Notes under the pieces: model-generated | Seen by the model: only the letters and a program-made list of their open reading frames with translations | Databases searched by the model: none | Told to the model about the DNA's origin: nothing | Part shown: positions 32,812-44,000 of the stretch, in pieces | Layout of the letters: every line of letters starts with the position of its first letter | Numbering within the stretch: position 1 is the first letter of the stretch | IMG/VR virus record: IMGVR_UViG_3300035661_000012 | Span: 1-64,000 of that record | Length of the DNA stretch: 64,000 nt | Direction: 5' to 3' (one strand) | DNA from: a virus | Translations under genes and position numbers: made by a program

Positions 32812-35800
32812 GTCTTAGAGAAGACATAGAAAAACAAGAACATCAGAATTTTTCCAAAAGCCTTTCTGATTTAATGCTTACTGGTGCCGTTAATTTAGGT
32901 GCTTGGTATGCTTTTAATAAATATGCTGGTAGGGTTGAGGTTCCGAATGTTACTACTGGTAGTTTAAGGTTTATTGGGCTTCAATCTATAGGAGGACGTC
33001 CATGGTTTGAGGCCATGGGAAAAACAGCTGATAGCACTGCTAATTTACATGAAATTATATTAAATGCTATTAAAGCTACAGAGGAAATGTTAAAAGTTCC
33101 TCGGGCTTTTTCTGCATATAATATAATGTCTGAGGGATATCTAAGAAATAACTTAGCAGAGTTAGAGCTTACGCAGCAAATGCTTCGCGGCCAAAGTCAA
33201 TTCTTACGATCAATTTCTAATGGTAAGATTGACTATCGCATGCTTGAACAGGGGCTTAAGTGGAAAAATGGCAAGCTGTTTAATACTGCCGGCGAAGAGG
33301 TTCTGTCGAATGCCCGCCTTATGTTCAATTACTGGGGCATGACAGAAGATGCGTTGCGTGATAAAAAAATTGGTTACATATCAAGATATGCTCAAGCACT
33401 TTATCGTAATCGCGGATTAAAACCAGGCCCAACAGAACTTTTAGTTTATGGCGGACAGAAATGGTATCAGCCCTATATGCAAAAGGCAAATGCCATTGTC
33501 CGTGTTGGTGTTGAAAATTATCTTAAATTATTAGATGATCCATTTGAAGTTCTGCTACGCCCGATAGAAAATGTCTTTGGTACAAGTAGTGCTATTCCAA
33601 AGTTTTTACGTAAAGGCTCCGAGTTTTATAATCGTATTGGTTTACGCAATATGTTTGGAGCTGGAGGCTGGCGTGTATTAGCTGAAGCTGATTCAACTTC
33701 TGCTTTATTGCGTAGGCATTTATTTAGAAACATGCTGCCTTCGGCATTTTTGTTCTTGGGTGCTATTCCGCTGGCAGATGAAATCCTTCGCAATACACCA
33801 ATAATTAAAGATACACGTCTTGGTGGTGGTATTGGTGGTTTCTTTGCTAGTTTATATCAAGATGTACGTAAAACTTATGCGAATATAAGTGATGCTCTTG
33901 GGCTGACATCGTATGCCAAAAAACAAAAAGAACAAGCTCCTGGTTCTACATCTGCATTAGGATTACTTGCCTTCCCTGCTTCTTTAAGTATTGCTGCAAC
34001 ATCCGCTGCTGGCATACAGAATTTGATAGAAAAAGTGCCAGTTGGTACTAGTGGTGTTGCCCCGAAATATTTCAAAAATATCATTTCATCAATAGAAGCC
34101 AGTGATAATCTATTAAGCAAGGCATCTAAGGCTCTTAAATTAAATCAAGCTAGCAGAACTGGTGCATATGGAATAACAGCTTTTGCTGCTGGTGCGTTAT
34201 TAACACTTCCATTTTGGCCTGGAGTTTTTGGAAGTGAAAAAAGCTCAGAAGAATTAGAGCAAATATATTCTGGCGAACAATTAGTTCCTATCCGCCGAGG
34301 AAGATTCTGGGAATTTGGCATCACCCCTTATGAAGGCGATGAGATAAAGCATTATGCTCCGCATTGGACTGTAAGACTAATTACCGATGCTGCACGAAAG
34401 ACTAAATTTGGACGCTTTTATGGCGATCCAATTGGTCGTATGTTACATAGGATCGTTGACCCTTACTTCCTTGAAAGGGAAATGGATCAAGAGAGACCTT
34501 ATGTAGTTTGGGGACCTTCAGAACAAGGACTTGGATTTTTAGAAAAAGTTTTACAACCAGTAAAAGAGATATTTAAGCCAACAATCGTTGCCCATCCAGA
34601 GGCTTTGGGTCAAGAGCCTCCAGGTTTATTAAAACGTGTTGGTCCAGAAGTTCCAGAATCTTTGCAGGGCACTATCTATGAAACTAATACTCGTAATTGG
34701 GTTTCTACTCCACAATTACCTGATAACCTAAATTTATATGCATCGTCTACAGCTAAATCTTTTACAGATACTTTAGGATTAGTAGGCTTTGCTTATAGTT
34801 CATTAGCGAATAATGTTATTAATGCTGGACAAGGATTAGGTGCGGAAGCTGTTTATGAAAGCTCTGGACGAATGTTTTCGCGTCAGAAAGCTTTCTGGGA
34901 CCAAGAATTAGGTGGTATGTTTGGACTTAATGAATTTTATCGTAGATTAAATCCAGATAGAGAATATGGCCCGGAATATATCTCGTCAGCAATAAGAAAT
35001 ACGCAGCCTTCTTGGATGCCTGAAGAGTTTCAATATGGCGATCCCTATGCTATGCCTCTGGGCGAAATGCGTGTGCCCGGCAGAGGCTATGAAGCATTAC
35101 ATCCAGAATTAGAAGGGATACCATATGAAGAGTATCCTTTAGTTCATAGATTAAATATTTTACAAGATGTAGCACGCTTATCTCCTGCTTATTATAAAAC
35201 TCTTAGTCAAGTCAAAAAAATAGCCGAAGCTGGCGATTTATCTTCTGACGAAGAGCAGATGTATAGAAATATATTAGCACGAGACGAAGAATATCGTAAT
35301 GACGAATTAAATAGATTTGATCAAGCCGATGACAGCTTTTTCGGGCGATACTGGTTAGGCTTAAAAAAAATAGGCCGTTCATTACCAACTGAGCATCTTT
35401 ATCCAATATCTCCTGCCCATAAATTTATGGGGCCTGGCACACCAGAAATGGATTATAAATCCTATGTGCTATTAGATTCTCCTTTTAAAAGTTGGTCTTC
35501 GCCAATTAGTGATTATATAGTACCTACATTTAATAGATTAATGGACGATATCACACTCGGCAACTATACTCCGCCTCGTACTACCCAACGAAGAGACATA
35601 GAAACTTATTTTCAACAGTTACAATTTGGTAAAAACCAACTCTTAAAAGAAAAAGCAGATGCTTTATATAATCAAGGAGATATTGAAGGAGCTAATTTCC
35701 TCCGTAGTGGTATTCGCAAAAGTATTTATGATCTTTCTCCATACGATGATATCGAAGATTATAGAAATGTTTTATTACCATCAACAATGAAATATATATC

Positions 35801-36374
35801 TCCTATGGTTGATATTACTGATCAAGGGAGACGATCAAATATATTGCGAATGGTCGATCCGACATCTCGTAGGATACTAAAATCTCAATGGCAAGTAACA
35901 GATTTACAAAGAGCTGGCAAATTAGAAGAAGCAGATGCTATAATGGGAAGTTTAAAGCCAAATACTGATGTGAGTTCGGATATTGTATTAAATACATTTG
36001 ATCTTCCAGATAGAGATTTTACGGGATATGCCCCTGGTGTTGATTTAAATGCATTCAAGGTAAAAGTTGCTAATTCGCTTGGCCATAATATTAGAGATTT
36101 TAATTTATGGAAAGAAGATGAACGTCAAGCTCGTATTTTGGACATGATTAATAATGGCAGCCTTGCTGGTAATGATAAATATGAATATAAACCTCATAAT
36201 AGAGAATTAGCGAAGAATCAGCTGCAAGAATATTTTAGAAAAATTGGTGCCACAGATATGCAAATTACCGCTCTTCCAACCAAAGGATACTCTACTGTTG
36301 AATTTCATGGTCGCGAAAATAATAACGACCGTATAAAAGAAGCAATGAGACAAGAAGGAATGATAGTTTATTAA
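32808..36374 (+). CDS. Large virion protein, tape-measure candidate
   Basis: 1188 residues with a TTG start. AAGGAAG lies 8 nt upstream, the stop of the previous gene overlaps it as TTGA, and no ATG alternative fits better. Helical hydrophobic segments are at about 305-325 (MLPSAFLFLGAIPLADEIL), 385-405 and 445-470 (AFAAGALLTLPFWPGVFG). The C-terminal half is rich in Pro, Tyr and Gly (PYEEYPLVHRLNILQDVARL) and unlike a simple coiled coil, so it is not a classic tape measure. Position after the chaperones makes it, or the next gene, the length-determining or ejected protein. No enzyme motif was recognised. Confidence 0.7.
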   Translation: MSLREDIEKQEHQNFSKSLSDLMLTGAVNLGAWYAFNKYAGRVEVPNVTTGSLRFIGLQSIGGRPWFEAMGKTADSTANLHEIILNAIKATEEMLKVPRAFSAYNIMSEGYLRNNLAELELTQQMLRGQSQFLRSISNGKIDYRMLEQGLKWKNGKLFNTAGEEVLSNARLMFNYWGMTEDALRDKKIGYISRYAQALYRNRGLKPGPTELLVYGGQKWYQPYMQKANAIVRVGVENYLKLLDDPFEVLLRPIENVFGTSSAIPKFLRKGSEFYNRIGLRNMFGAGGWRVLAEADSTSALLRRHLFRNMLPSAFLFLGAIPLADEILRNTPIIKDTRLGGGIGGFFASLYQDVRKTYANISDALGLTSYAKKQKEQAPGSTSALGLLAFPASLSIAATSAAGIQNLIEKVPVGTSGVAPKYFKNIISSIEASDNLLSKASKALKLNQASRTGAYGITAFAAGALLTLPFWPGVFGSEKSSEELEQIYSGEQLVPIRRGRFWEFGITPYEGDEIKHYAPHWTVRLITDAARKTKFGRFYGDPIGRMLHRIVDPYFLEREMDQERPYVVWGPSEQGLGFLEKVLQPVKEIFKPTIVAHPEALGQEPPGLLKRVGPEVPESLQGTIYETNTRNWVSTPQLPDNLNLYASSTAKSFTDTLGLVGFAYSSLANNVINAGQGLGAEAVYESSGRMFSRQKAFWDQELGGMFGLNEFYRRLNPDREYGPEYISSAIRNTQPSWMPEEFQYGDPYAMPLGEMRVPGRGYEALHPELEGIPYEEYPLVHRLNILQDVARLSPAYYKTLSQVKKIAEAGDLSSDEEQMYRNILARDEEYRNDELNRFDQADDSFFGRYWLGLKKIGRSLPTEHLYPISPAHKFMGPGTPEMDYKSYVLLDSPFKSWSSPISDYIVPTFNRLMDDITLGNYTPPRTTQRRDIETYFQQLQFGKNQLLKEKADALYNQGDIEGANFLRSGIRKSIYDLSPYDDIEDYRNVLLPSTMKYISPMVDITDQGRRSNILRMVDPTSRRILKSQWQVTDLQRAGKLEEADAIMGSLKPNTDVSSDIVLNTFDLPDRDFTGYAPGVDLNAFKVKVANSLGHNIRDFNLWKEDERQARILDMINNGSLAGNDKYEYKPHNRELAKNQLQEYFRKIGATDMQITALPTKGYSTVEFHGRENNNDRIKEAMRQEGMIVY

Positions 36375-36386
36375 AATGGGTAAACA

Positions 36387-39300
36387 ATGAGTGATAAACA
36401 ACCTGGCGTTTTAGAATCATTAGGCATGGTTTCTGGCCTTGCTGCTGCTGGCTATTTGGTAAAAGAAATGGCTGGTGCTCGGACAAATATAAAAGAAGGC
36501 ACAGAATTATTTAAGCAAGCAAGAGAGACATCAAAAATTAAAGCCGCTCAAAAAATAGCCCAAAAGAATATGACTAAATCCATACTTCCATGGTCTGAAT
36601 TGGGTTTGGACAAATTGCCTAATATGCTTAAAGGAGCGCCAGTTGCAACAACCGTTTCTAATGCAAAAGATGTAGGAAGAGAGCTTGCCCGTGTTTTTGG
36701 TAATGGCGGACTATCTGAACATATGCAATTTTTAAATGAGCTTATAGAAATATCTAAAACTTTAACATCTCATAATCGCCAGCATACATTTAAGGTGTTG
36801 CAGCATATTGGAAATAATGCTTCTGTTCAGCTTATAATGAACCATGCTGGAGGCGATCTAAGTATTAATTTTGGCATGATATCTAAGGGCGGCCGTTATG
36901 CGAGAACAAATTATGGATTAACATATGGGGTTGCTCCCAAATTTCTTGATCCAATGACATACCAAAAATTAATGGCTAATCAAATTAAAACAGCCGACGA
37001 ATTATATTCTGGTATTCTTGATATTAATACATTTATAGCCCGAGGTGTTCACGAAGAATTAAAACAAAATGGCGTAGGCAATAGTTTACGGCGTGCTGTG
37101 GATATGGCAGCTTTAGCAGAACAAAACGTTGTTACAGTAAGAGTGCCAAATGTCTCTAACCCAGCTTTTCAAAGGGAAGCCGCCAGAGTTATTCCTTATC
37201 AGCCTACCGAAGAGGGATTAAAATTACTCACTCCCGCACTTGATTATACAACAGTTCAGCAAATGTGGCAAAATATTGAAAACTTAGAAGGTATTGATTT
37301 AGGCAAATTATTATTTGCTCGTTCAGAAAACGAAAAAGCATTTGGTGTATTTAATGATCCGCATTCTTCATTTATCCATTCTATGAGCAATACTTCTTTA
37401 GAATCAAATAAAGCCATGCGTCAAGCTATTGGTAAAGAAACAATGATAGGTGGTGATTTAGCAGCGGCTGGCAGATATGGTCAATTGGAAATAGCCGGTG
37501 GAATGGGTAATATAGCATCAATTCTTACATACACAGATACTGGTGATTATTGGAGAAGCTTAGGAATGGATGAGACATTAATTGATCAGGTTCTAGAATC
37601 AGGCTTTGGTTTAGAAAAAGGCGTTGGATTTGGATTAAAAGGCCGTGAAGGTGCTATCATTACTGAAGGATTGGCCAAAAGCGATATGATAGATATCGTA
37701 ACCCATAATGTTGATTTAACTGAAGCTCTTGATAGAGATCGAGTTGCTAAGTTTGTTGAAGATATCACTGCTCAATATATTGATAAAATCGCCATACAAA
37801 ATACTGACAATCAAAATGTTATTGAATATACAAAGTCATTAATGTCTAAAAAACATTCTACGGTTATTAATGCAAATAAAGTTGCCAGACAACAAAAGAA
37901 ATATAGTGCTATCAAAGATGTATTAACTGATACAGAAGTTAATCAACTCGCAGAGTTATTTGGTGTTAAAGGCGATAGACGCTCTGTTCTATCTGCTATG
38001 AAATTTAAAAATATCCGTAGAGCCCTTAATACTTGGAAGAGAACAAAAGACGTCGAGAGTATCAATAAATTTAATTCCATTGCGAGCAATATATTTTCTA
38101 AAATTACCAAATTTGATACTGGTCATAAAACAATAATTAGCTCTGTTTTAGGCTCTATTGGTGGTTTACATCGCAAGGGCGTTCTTACAAATACAGAAAC
38201 TGGTTCTATTCGTTTTGGCGAATATGGCCAAGAAACAATTAGTGACATTATTTCTGGTGGTGATGTTCCTGGATTTAGAATTGTTGGTAGAGCAAAAAAT
38301 AAGCTTGGCGATTATTTTAAAACATGGTTTGCTAAAAAACAAACTGCGGCACAAATTATTTCTAATAGCGATGCTGAAAGGTTAATGAGAAATACATTTG
38401 GACTGCAAAGATTTATTCAAACTTCTAGTAATCCAGCTAGAGCTGCAAGATTGGTTAGTGAAAGATTGAAACGCGGACATTTTAGTAAACTTCAGAAAAT
38501 AGTTGATTCATTTGGCGACGAATATAATTCTTTAAATTTAGATACCAGCAAAATGATTTTTGCATCAGAAGGATATCGCTCTAATTCTCTTGGTGTTGTA
38601 TCCTCTGTTTTAGAAGAAACTCTTATTAAAGATTTCGGTCAATCTCCAGAAGAATTAGCTAAATTGTCTCCCACTGAAATACTTGATTTTGCTAAGCAGC
38701 TCTATGAAAAAAATCGCGGCAATGCAAAATATGATGTAATGCTTGGCTCTATTATAGACGAAAACAATCCTGTATATATGCCGGGTATAGGACATAACCC
38801 ATATAGCATTGGAGAAGCTGGTTCTTTAGCTGGTCTAAAAATGAACAAAAATGTGAACTTTTCACCAGAAATGGCCGAAAAATATGCTCAGCTAGGTATG
38901 CCTTCAATTTCTGATGCCATTATTAAGAATATTAATATGGAGGAATATCAACAAATATATGATGCTTATGCGCCATTATCTAATCCTAGCTTAATTAAAG
39001 ATGCCTTAGTTATCAATCAGGATGATATTTTAGCAGATAGAGAGCTATTTAATGTAATGTTTAATAGTGACGATCCGAGAAAAGTGAGAAATGCTTTTGT
39101 TCAAGCAGCAAAGCAATTAGGTATAAAAGCCGCAGATAACGTTTCTGATAAAACAAGATTGCTGATTAAGCTTAGCAATGATGCTACAATACCTATCTTA
39201 GATTTTACATCTAATTCATATGTTGGTATTGTTAATCCAATTTCTGGAGAGGAAACTGGGACTCAGTTGATCAGAAAACAATTATCTACATTAACAAAAA

Positions 39301-41081
39301 GGGTTATTACAGCTAACCCTGGAGATGAATTCAATGCTGCTTATGATGAATTGGTTACCGGCGTAGGAAAGATATTATTCGATAAAAACATATTTACTAA
39401 GCAACCAATGAAGGGTGCCATATTAGAAGCTCGTCCTGGTCTTATTTTTAATACATCATCCTTAGAAGCAATAGAAACCAATGCTAAACGCATGAATAAA
39501 ATGGGTGCATTAGCAAATGTTATGAATAAATATGGTATTACCGCGACAGAACAAGGCATAGATTTCGAAGCCTTTAGAGGTCGCTCTCTTGGAATTATGT
39601 CAGATGCCGATTTTTTTGATTTTATTGGTGGATCTGATTTTTATCAAAATAAGTTACGTGCAGCTGGCTTGAATCCCAAAACCTCTGGGAATAAATTAAA
39701 AAGCTTTCAAAGAAGCCTTCTTTCTGAGCTGCATAATGCAAATAAGCAATATGCTTTTGGGGGACGCCATCCAGTTGGATATGGAGCTTGGCAAATTATA
39801 GCTGGCGAATCATTACTTAGGGATGTTTATACAGATGTCTATGGGCTTGGTTTAAAGGAAGCTGAGAATTTATCACAAAATATTATTCGTAAGGGTGGTC
39901 TTTATTTATCAGAATATTTGGAAACCTTATTAACAGCCGACTATGATCGAGATCAAATTGTAATGGCTTTGGCTAATCAGCAGATGGGTAAGGAGATAGA
40001 ATCTGCCCTAACAAATGAAGAATTTATTAAAAATGTTAGTGGCAAAGGTATTAAGGTTAAAAAAGCAAGCCATGGATCTATTGCTGAATTAATGGAAAAG
40101 CTAAGTCCATCTGAAGTCGCTAGAGCACACATTGATACATTAAATGAATCTATTGCATTCTCTGCTGGCGTTGGTCCAATATCAAATAAATTGCGCAACC
40201 TAAGGCGATCTTATGGAGACGATATAGACAGAAAAATATCATATATGATTGATGTATTACGTGAAAGCTCTATTGGTTCTAAGGGTTTCGTTGGTAAATC
40301 TGTAGAAAATTTAGAAACATTTAAATCAATATTCGATAGAGGCATGGACGTAGACACGAGAGCGTCAACGTTAAAAAGTATTGTTTTGCATGGAGATGAA
40401 ACTAACAATGCATTATATAACATTTTCAAAGATGTGAATGATGATTTCTATAAAGATATTATTAAGAATTATGATGAATTTATGGGTTCTCCAGAGGGTA
40501 AAATTGCCTCGCTTCAAAATACTATCCGCTATACAGACAAGTTTACTGATAAAGAGCTTAAATATTGGACAGAATTTGCTCAAAGTATGAGCGTTAAAAG
40601 AAATATTGATGCAGAAATTGGTTCGCTTGTTGATGTTGCTAATCAATCTGCGTCTAAACTTAGCAAAGCAAGAAATATAGCCGCAGAGGTTGGTGAAACT
40701 GGATTTACCAAGGCTATTAAATCAAAGCCATTTTTGTTGCTTGCAGGAGGAGCTATCACTTTAGCAATGTTAAAACCTGCGGATAATTCAATTAAACATC
40801 AAGATATACGCTCTGAATCTAAAATAAAAAAAGCACCAACTGCTGCCGAACCAATTGATCCTCAAACTGGTATGGTCTATAAGCCTCAGCCACAAGCATA
40901 TAATTTTCAAGTGAGAGGCAAAACTCCTCGTAATACAAGTATAGAGCAAATACGTAACGATATTAATGGTTTTGGTATTCCTTTTGGTGGCACAGTGGTT
41001 AATAGAAGTCCTGGCGCTGACGCCTCTTATGTGCGTCAATTGCAAGAAACAAACGATTCTTTAATGTGGAATAATGTATAA
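36387..41081 (+). CDS. Very large virion protein, function unknown (possible divergent DxDxD polymerase-like motif)
   Basis: 1564 residues between the tape-measure candidate and the baseplate hub. There is a hydrophobic segment at the N-terminus (about 10-30, ESLGMVSGLAAAGYLV) and one near the C-terminus (about 1450-1470, LLLAGGAITLAML). Residues 1127-1129 (GRHPVGYGAWQII) and 1185-1189 (LLTADYDRDQIVMAL) recall, in order, the R-x-P region and the catalytic NADFDGDQ of multisubunit-type RNA polymerases. The spacing is larger (58 residues) and the glycine is replaced, so this is only a hint. Alternatively it is an internal or ejected tail protein. No other enzymatic motif is apparent. Confidence 0.7.
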   Translation: MSDKQPGVLESLGMVSGLAAAGYLVKEMAGARTNIKEGTELFKQARETSKIKAAQKIAQKNMTKSILPWSELGLDKLPNMLKGAPVATTVSNAKDVGRELARVFGNGGLSEHMQFLNELIEISKTLTSHNRQHTFKVLQHIGNNASVQLIMNHAGGDLSINFGMISKGGRYARTNYGLTYGVAPKFLDPMTYQKLMANQIKTADELYSGILDINTFIARGVHEELKQNGVGNSLRRAVDMAALAEQNVVTVRVPNVSNPAFQREAARVIPYQPTEEGLKLLTPALDYTTVQQMWQNIENLEGIDLGKLLFARSENEKAFGVFNDPHSSFIHSMSNTSLESNKAMRQAIGKETMIGGDLAAAGRYGQLEIAGGMGNIASILTYTDTGDYWRSLGMDETLIDQVLESGFGLEKGVGFGLKGREGAIITEGLAKSDMIDIVTHNVDLTEALDRDRVAKFVEDITAQYIDKIAIQNTDNQNVIEYTKSLMSKKHSTVINANKVARQQKKYSAIKDVLTDTEVNQLAELFGVKGDRRSVLSAMKFKNIRRALNTWKRTKDVESINKFNSIASNIFSKITKFDTGHKTIISSVLGSIGGLHRKGVLTNTETGSIRFGEYGQETISDIISGGDVPGFRIVGRAKNKLGDYFKTWFAKKQTAAQIISNSDAERLMRNTFGLQRFIQTSSNPARAARLVSERLKRGHFSKLQKIVDSFGDEYNSLNLDTSKMIFASEGYRSNSLGVVSSVLEETLIKDFGQSPEELAKLSPTEILDFAKQLYEKNRGNAKYDVMLGSIIDENNPVYMPGIGHNPYSIGEAGSLAGLKMNKNVNFSPEMAEKYAQLGMPSISDAIIKNINMEEYQQIYDAYAPLSNPSLIKDALVINQDDILADRELFNVMFNSDDPRKVRNAFVQAAKQLGIKAADNVSDKTRLLIKLSNDATIPILDFTSNSYVGIVNPISGEETGTQLIRKQLSTLTKRVITANPGDEFNAAYDELVTGVGKILFDKNIFTKQPMKGAILEARPGLIFNTSSLEAIETNAKRMNKMGALANVMNKYGITATEQGIDFEAFRGRSLGIMSDADFFDFIGGSDFYQNKLRAAGLNPKTSGNKLKSFQRSLLSELHNANKQYAFGGRHPVGYGAWQIIAGESLLRDVYTDVYGLGLKEAENLSQNIIRKGGLYLSEYLETLLTADYDRDQIVMALANQQMGKEIESALTNEEFIKNVSGKGIKVKKASHGSIAELMEKLSPSEVARAHIDTLNESIAFSAGVGPISNKLRNLRRSYGDDIDRKISYMIDVLRESSIGSKGFVGKSVENLETFKSIFDRGMDVDTRASTLKSIVLHGDETNNALYNIFKDVNDDFYKDIIKNYDEFMGSPEGKIASLQNTIRYTDKFTDKELKYWTEFAQSMSVKRNIDAEIGSLVDVANQSASKLSKARNIAAEVGETGFTKAIKSKPFLLLAGGAITLAMLKPADNSIKHQDIRSESKIKKAPTAAEPIDPQTGMVYKPQPQAYNFQVRGKTPRNTSIEQIRNDINGFGIPFGGTVVNRSPGADASYVRQLQETNDSLMWNNV

Positions 41082-41090
41082 AGGTATAAA

Positions 41091-44000
41091 ATGGCAGATA
41101 ATCAAGAACATATCTATAAAACATTAGAACAACAGGAAAAAGATTATTTTAACGAAATCCACGCATATCTCTTTGGGATTAATCGTTCTGTTGATTTAAA
41201 TAAATGGCCTAATTTTCTAAATACAGAAAGCTATATATATAAATATCGTGATTATAATCAGCGTCTAATGCAAAAAATTAAAGATCAGCCTGGCGAGTTT
41301 ATGATTAATGATATTTATCTTACAATTCCACCAGAAGCTATTAGTGTCGAGATTAGAAATAATACCATTGATATACCAATTTTACGTACATCGTCAAGCG
41401 TTAAATTAAATACAGGACATGGTGCTATTCAAGTTAGTATTTCTGCTGTTTTTACAGATAATGAATTGCTTGGGGTTACGCTAGAAGAAGAATTAAAATA
41501 TAAGCTTGTTCCACTTCTTACGCAAATGAATGTGATACCATTCGTGCATGTGAGAAATAAATTTCTCAGAGAAAAAATCATTACCAATTATGCATCTATA
41601 ATTAATAATGGTACTAAAGAAGTTATCAAAGAAGATAATACTTCTGGAGAAATATTATTAACTTATGTCAGTCATTCAATAGCCACAGATCCAGAATTGC
41701 CACGTACTATAAGAGTGGAATTTAGCTTTCTTGTATTTAATTATCGTCCTTATATATTGGATGTTGCTTATCCATATTATTATCAATTCACCGACAAAAA
41801 ATCACTTGATACATTATATAGATTAAATGATAAACTATTAACTTTAGCAACTGTAAAAACTCCAGATTTATCTCTCCCCTTTTATGAATTTTATGCTCGA
41901 GAGTTTAAAAAACTTCAAGAAAATGGCGTGCTATTTTATGAGCATGATGAATTTTTAACTACTAAAGCCGAATTGGGCGGCTATGATGATGATATAATGC
42001 AGATAGGTTTTTATCAGTATATCGAAGTTCCAAACCATTTATTAGACCCATCAATGCTCGATAAAGTTAAATCAATGGAAAAAAGCACTACATATGCTAC
42101 TGTAGAAGATGAATATGGAGCGTTTATATCACGAGCTGGATTAAAACCATGGCAACGAGTTATGGCTGCCGATTCTGAGATTACTAGCCATTTTAAGGCT
42201 GCACATAATCGTACTTCTCCGCATAAAGGTGTTGATTTAAAACCGAAAGGTTCCACTTCTTCTACACCAAAGATATTGGCTGCTCATGGTGGAAAAGTTA
42301 CAATGGGCTATCAACCACCAATTAATGACAAAAATGGGCCGCAACATGGTGGTGGTCACTATATTTTTATTACAGATTCTGGGGCGGGTATCACAACTAA
42401 GTATCTGCATTTATCTCAGCAATTAGTGAAAAATGGTGATATTGTTAAGCCAGGACAAGTTATTGGTATAATGGGAAATTCTGGTTCTAATCCTGCACGC
42501 GGTACAATGGGAGCACATCTTGATTTTAGAATTATTGTTCCTGAAGGCGTTGCTAAGAACTTTGGGGATTATATTAAAAGCGGTAACGATTATTATGTAA
42601 ATCCAGAAACATTTGATATTGAAAGGTATATTAATAATCATGATAATAAAGCGACGCCAGTTAATATTCCTAATAGACAAGAACTTAAAGACGTCGCTAA
42701 TCAAAAGAAAGTTAATATTATTAAAGATCCTAATAAAGTATTATCGAACAAAGTAGCGCCACAAAGCAAAACAGAACTAAAGGCATATGAACAAGCAATT
42801 CTTGATTATATAAATACTCTGATTAAAAAAAATATCCATATCGAATATGTGCCAAGAGTTGGAGTCGATAATATTTCATATATACGTATACCAAGAATGG
42901 TCAGTATTAGACGCACCACGGGATTCACATTAACAGATATACAATATCTTGGCTATCATCAACCAGCTATCGTTCCAATTGCAGGACATCGTCTTGCTAC
43001 CCATCAATATATGGGCGGGCGTGTAAAACGTATGGCTTTAACGTTTATTGTTAGCGAAAATTATGGAGATTTTGAGTTACAAAAGCTACTTTCTGTTATT
43101 AATATATCAAATTATAATGCTATTCGCTTTAAGGAAATTGCTGCTTATGATGGGATTGAAATAAATCAGCCATTTATTAATACGATTTGTGGTGGTAAAA
43201 ATTTTGTCATCGACAATATTAATATCACAACACATCCCGACATACCAGAAGGATCTATTGTCACTATATCATTAACGGATTTTACTGGTGCTAAAGAAGT
43301 TGCACAGCGTGTGTTCGATATGGAACAATTGGCTCCGAACATGGATGTTACCGATTATTATAAAACGCTTGCCAAAGAAATATTTTCTAAGGTTAAGCCA
43401 ACCATAGAAGTGAATCCTAAAAAAGCAAAAAGTGAGTTTGTTGAAGGAGTGCTAGCTGGAATTGTGTATTCGCAAACAAATGATGTAGGTGCGATATCAA
43501 ATTTATCTAAGCCATATAATAATTTCGAAAGTATTTATCTAGTTCCACAGAATCTACAGCAATTTAACGATAATCCACAGCTAAAACAGCAAATTACAGA
43601 GCTGTTCGAGACCATTAATGAAGATTTGTCTAAATCGTGGCTTCAAAAGGTATTTAATCTTTTTGCAAATAATGATGCAGAAAATCGTAATCCATTATCT
43701 GATGATTATGAAATATTTGAATATTTGACTATTGGTAAAAGTGTTAAAAATGCCGCTGATAGAACTTTAATCAAAAGCTTATTTTTTCCTAATAATAAAA
43801 CTGGCGACAATAGTTTAACAAATAGTATAAACAAATGGCTCGACAAGCATTCTCATTATGCATCTAATTCTAAAGATAGAAAACGCCAAAATTACTTTCC
43901 GAAAACAGCCGAAAAATATTCAGATGATGTTAAAAATTATTCTGCAAAAATATTATGGCCAGCATATATAGATTTTAATCTTCCGCCGACAATTAATCCA

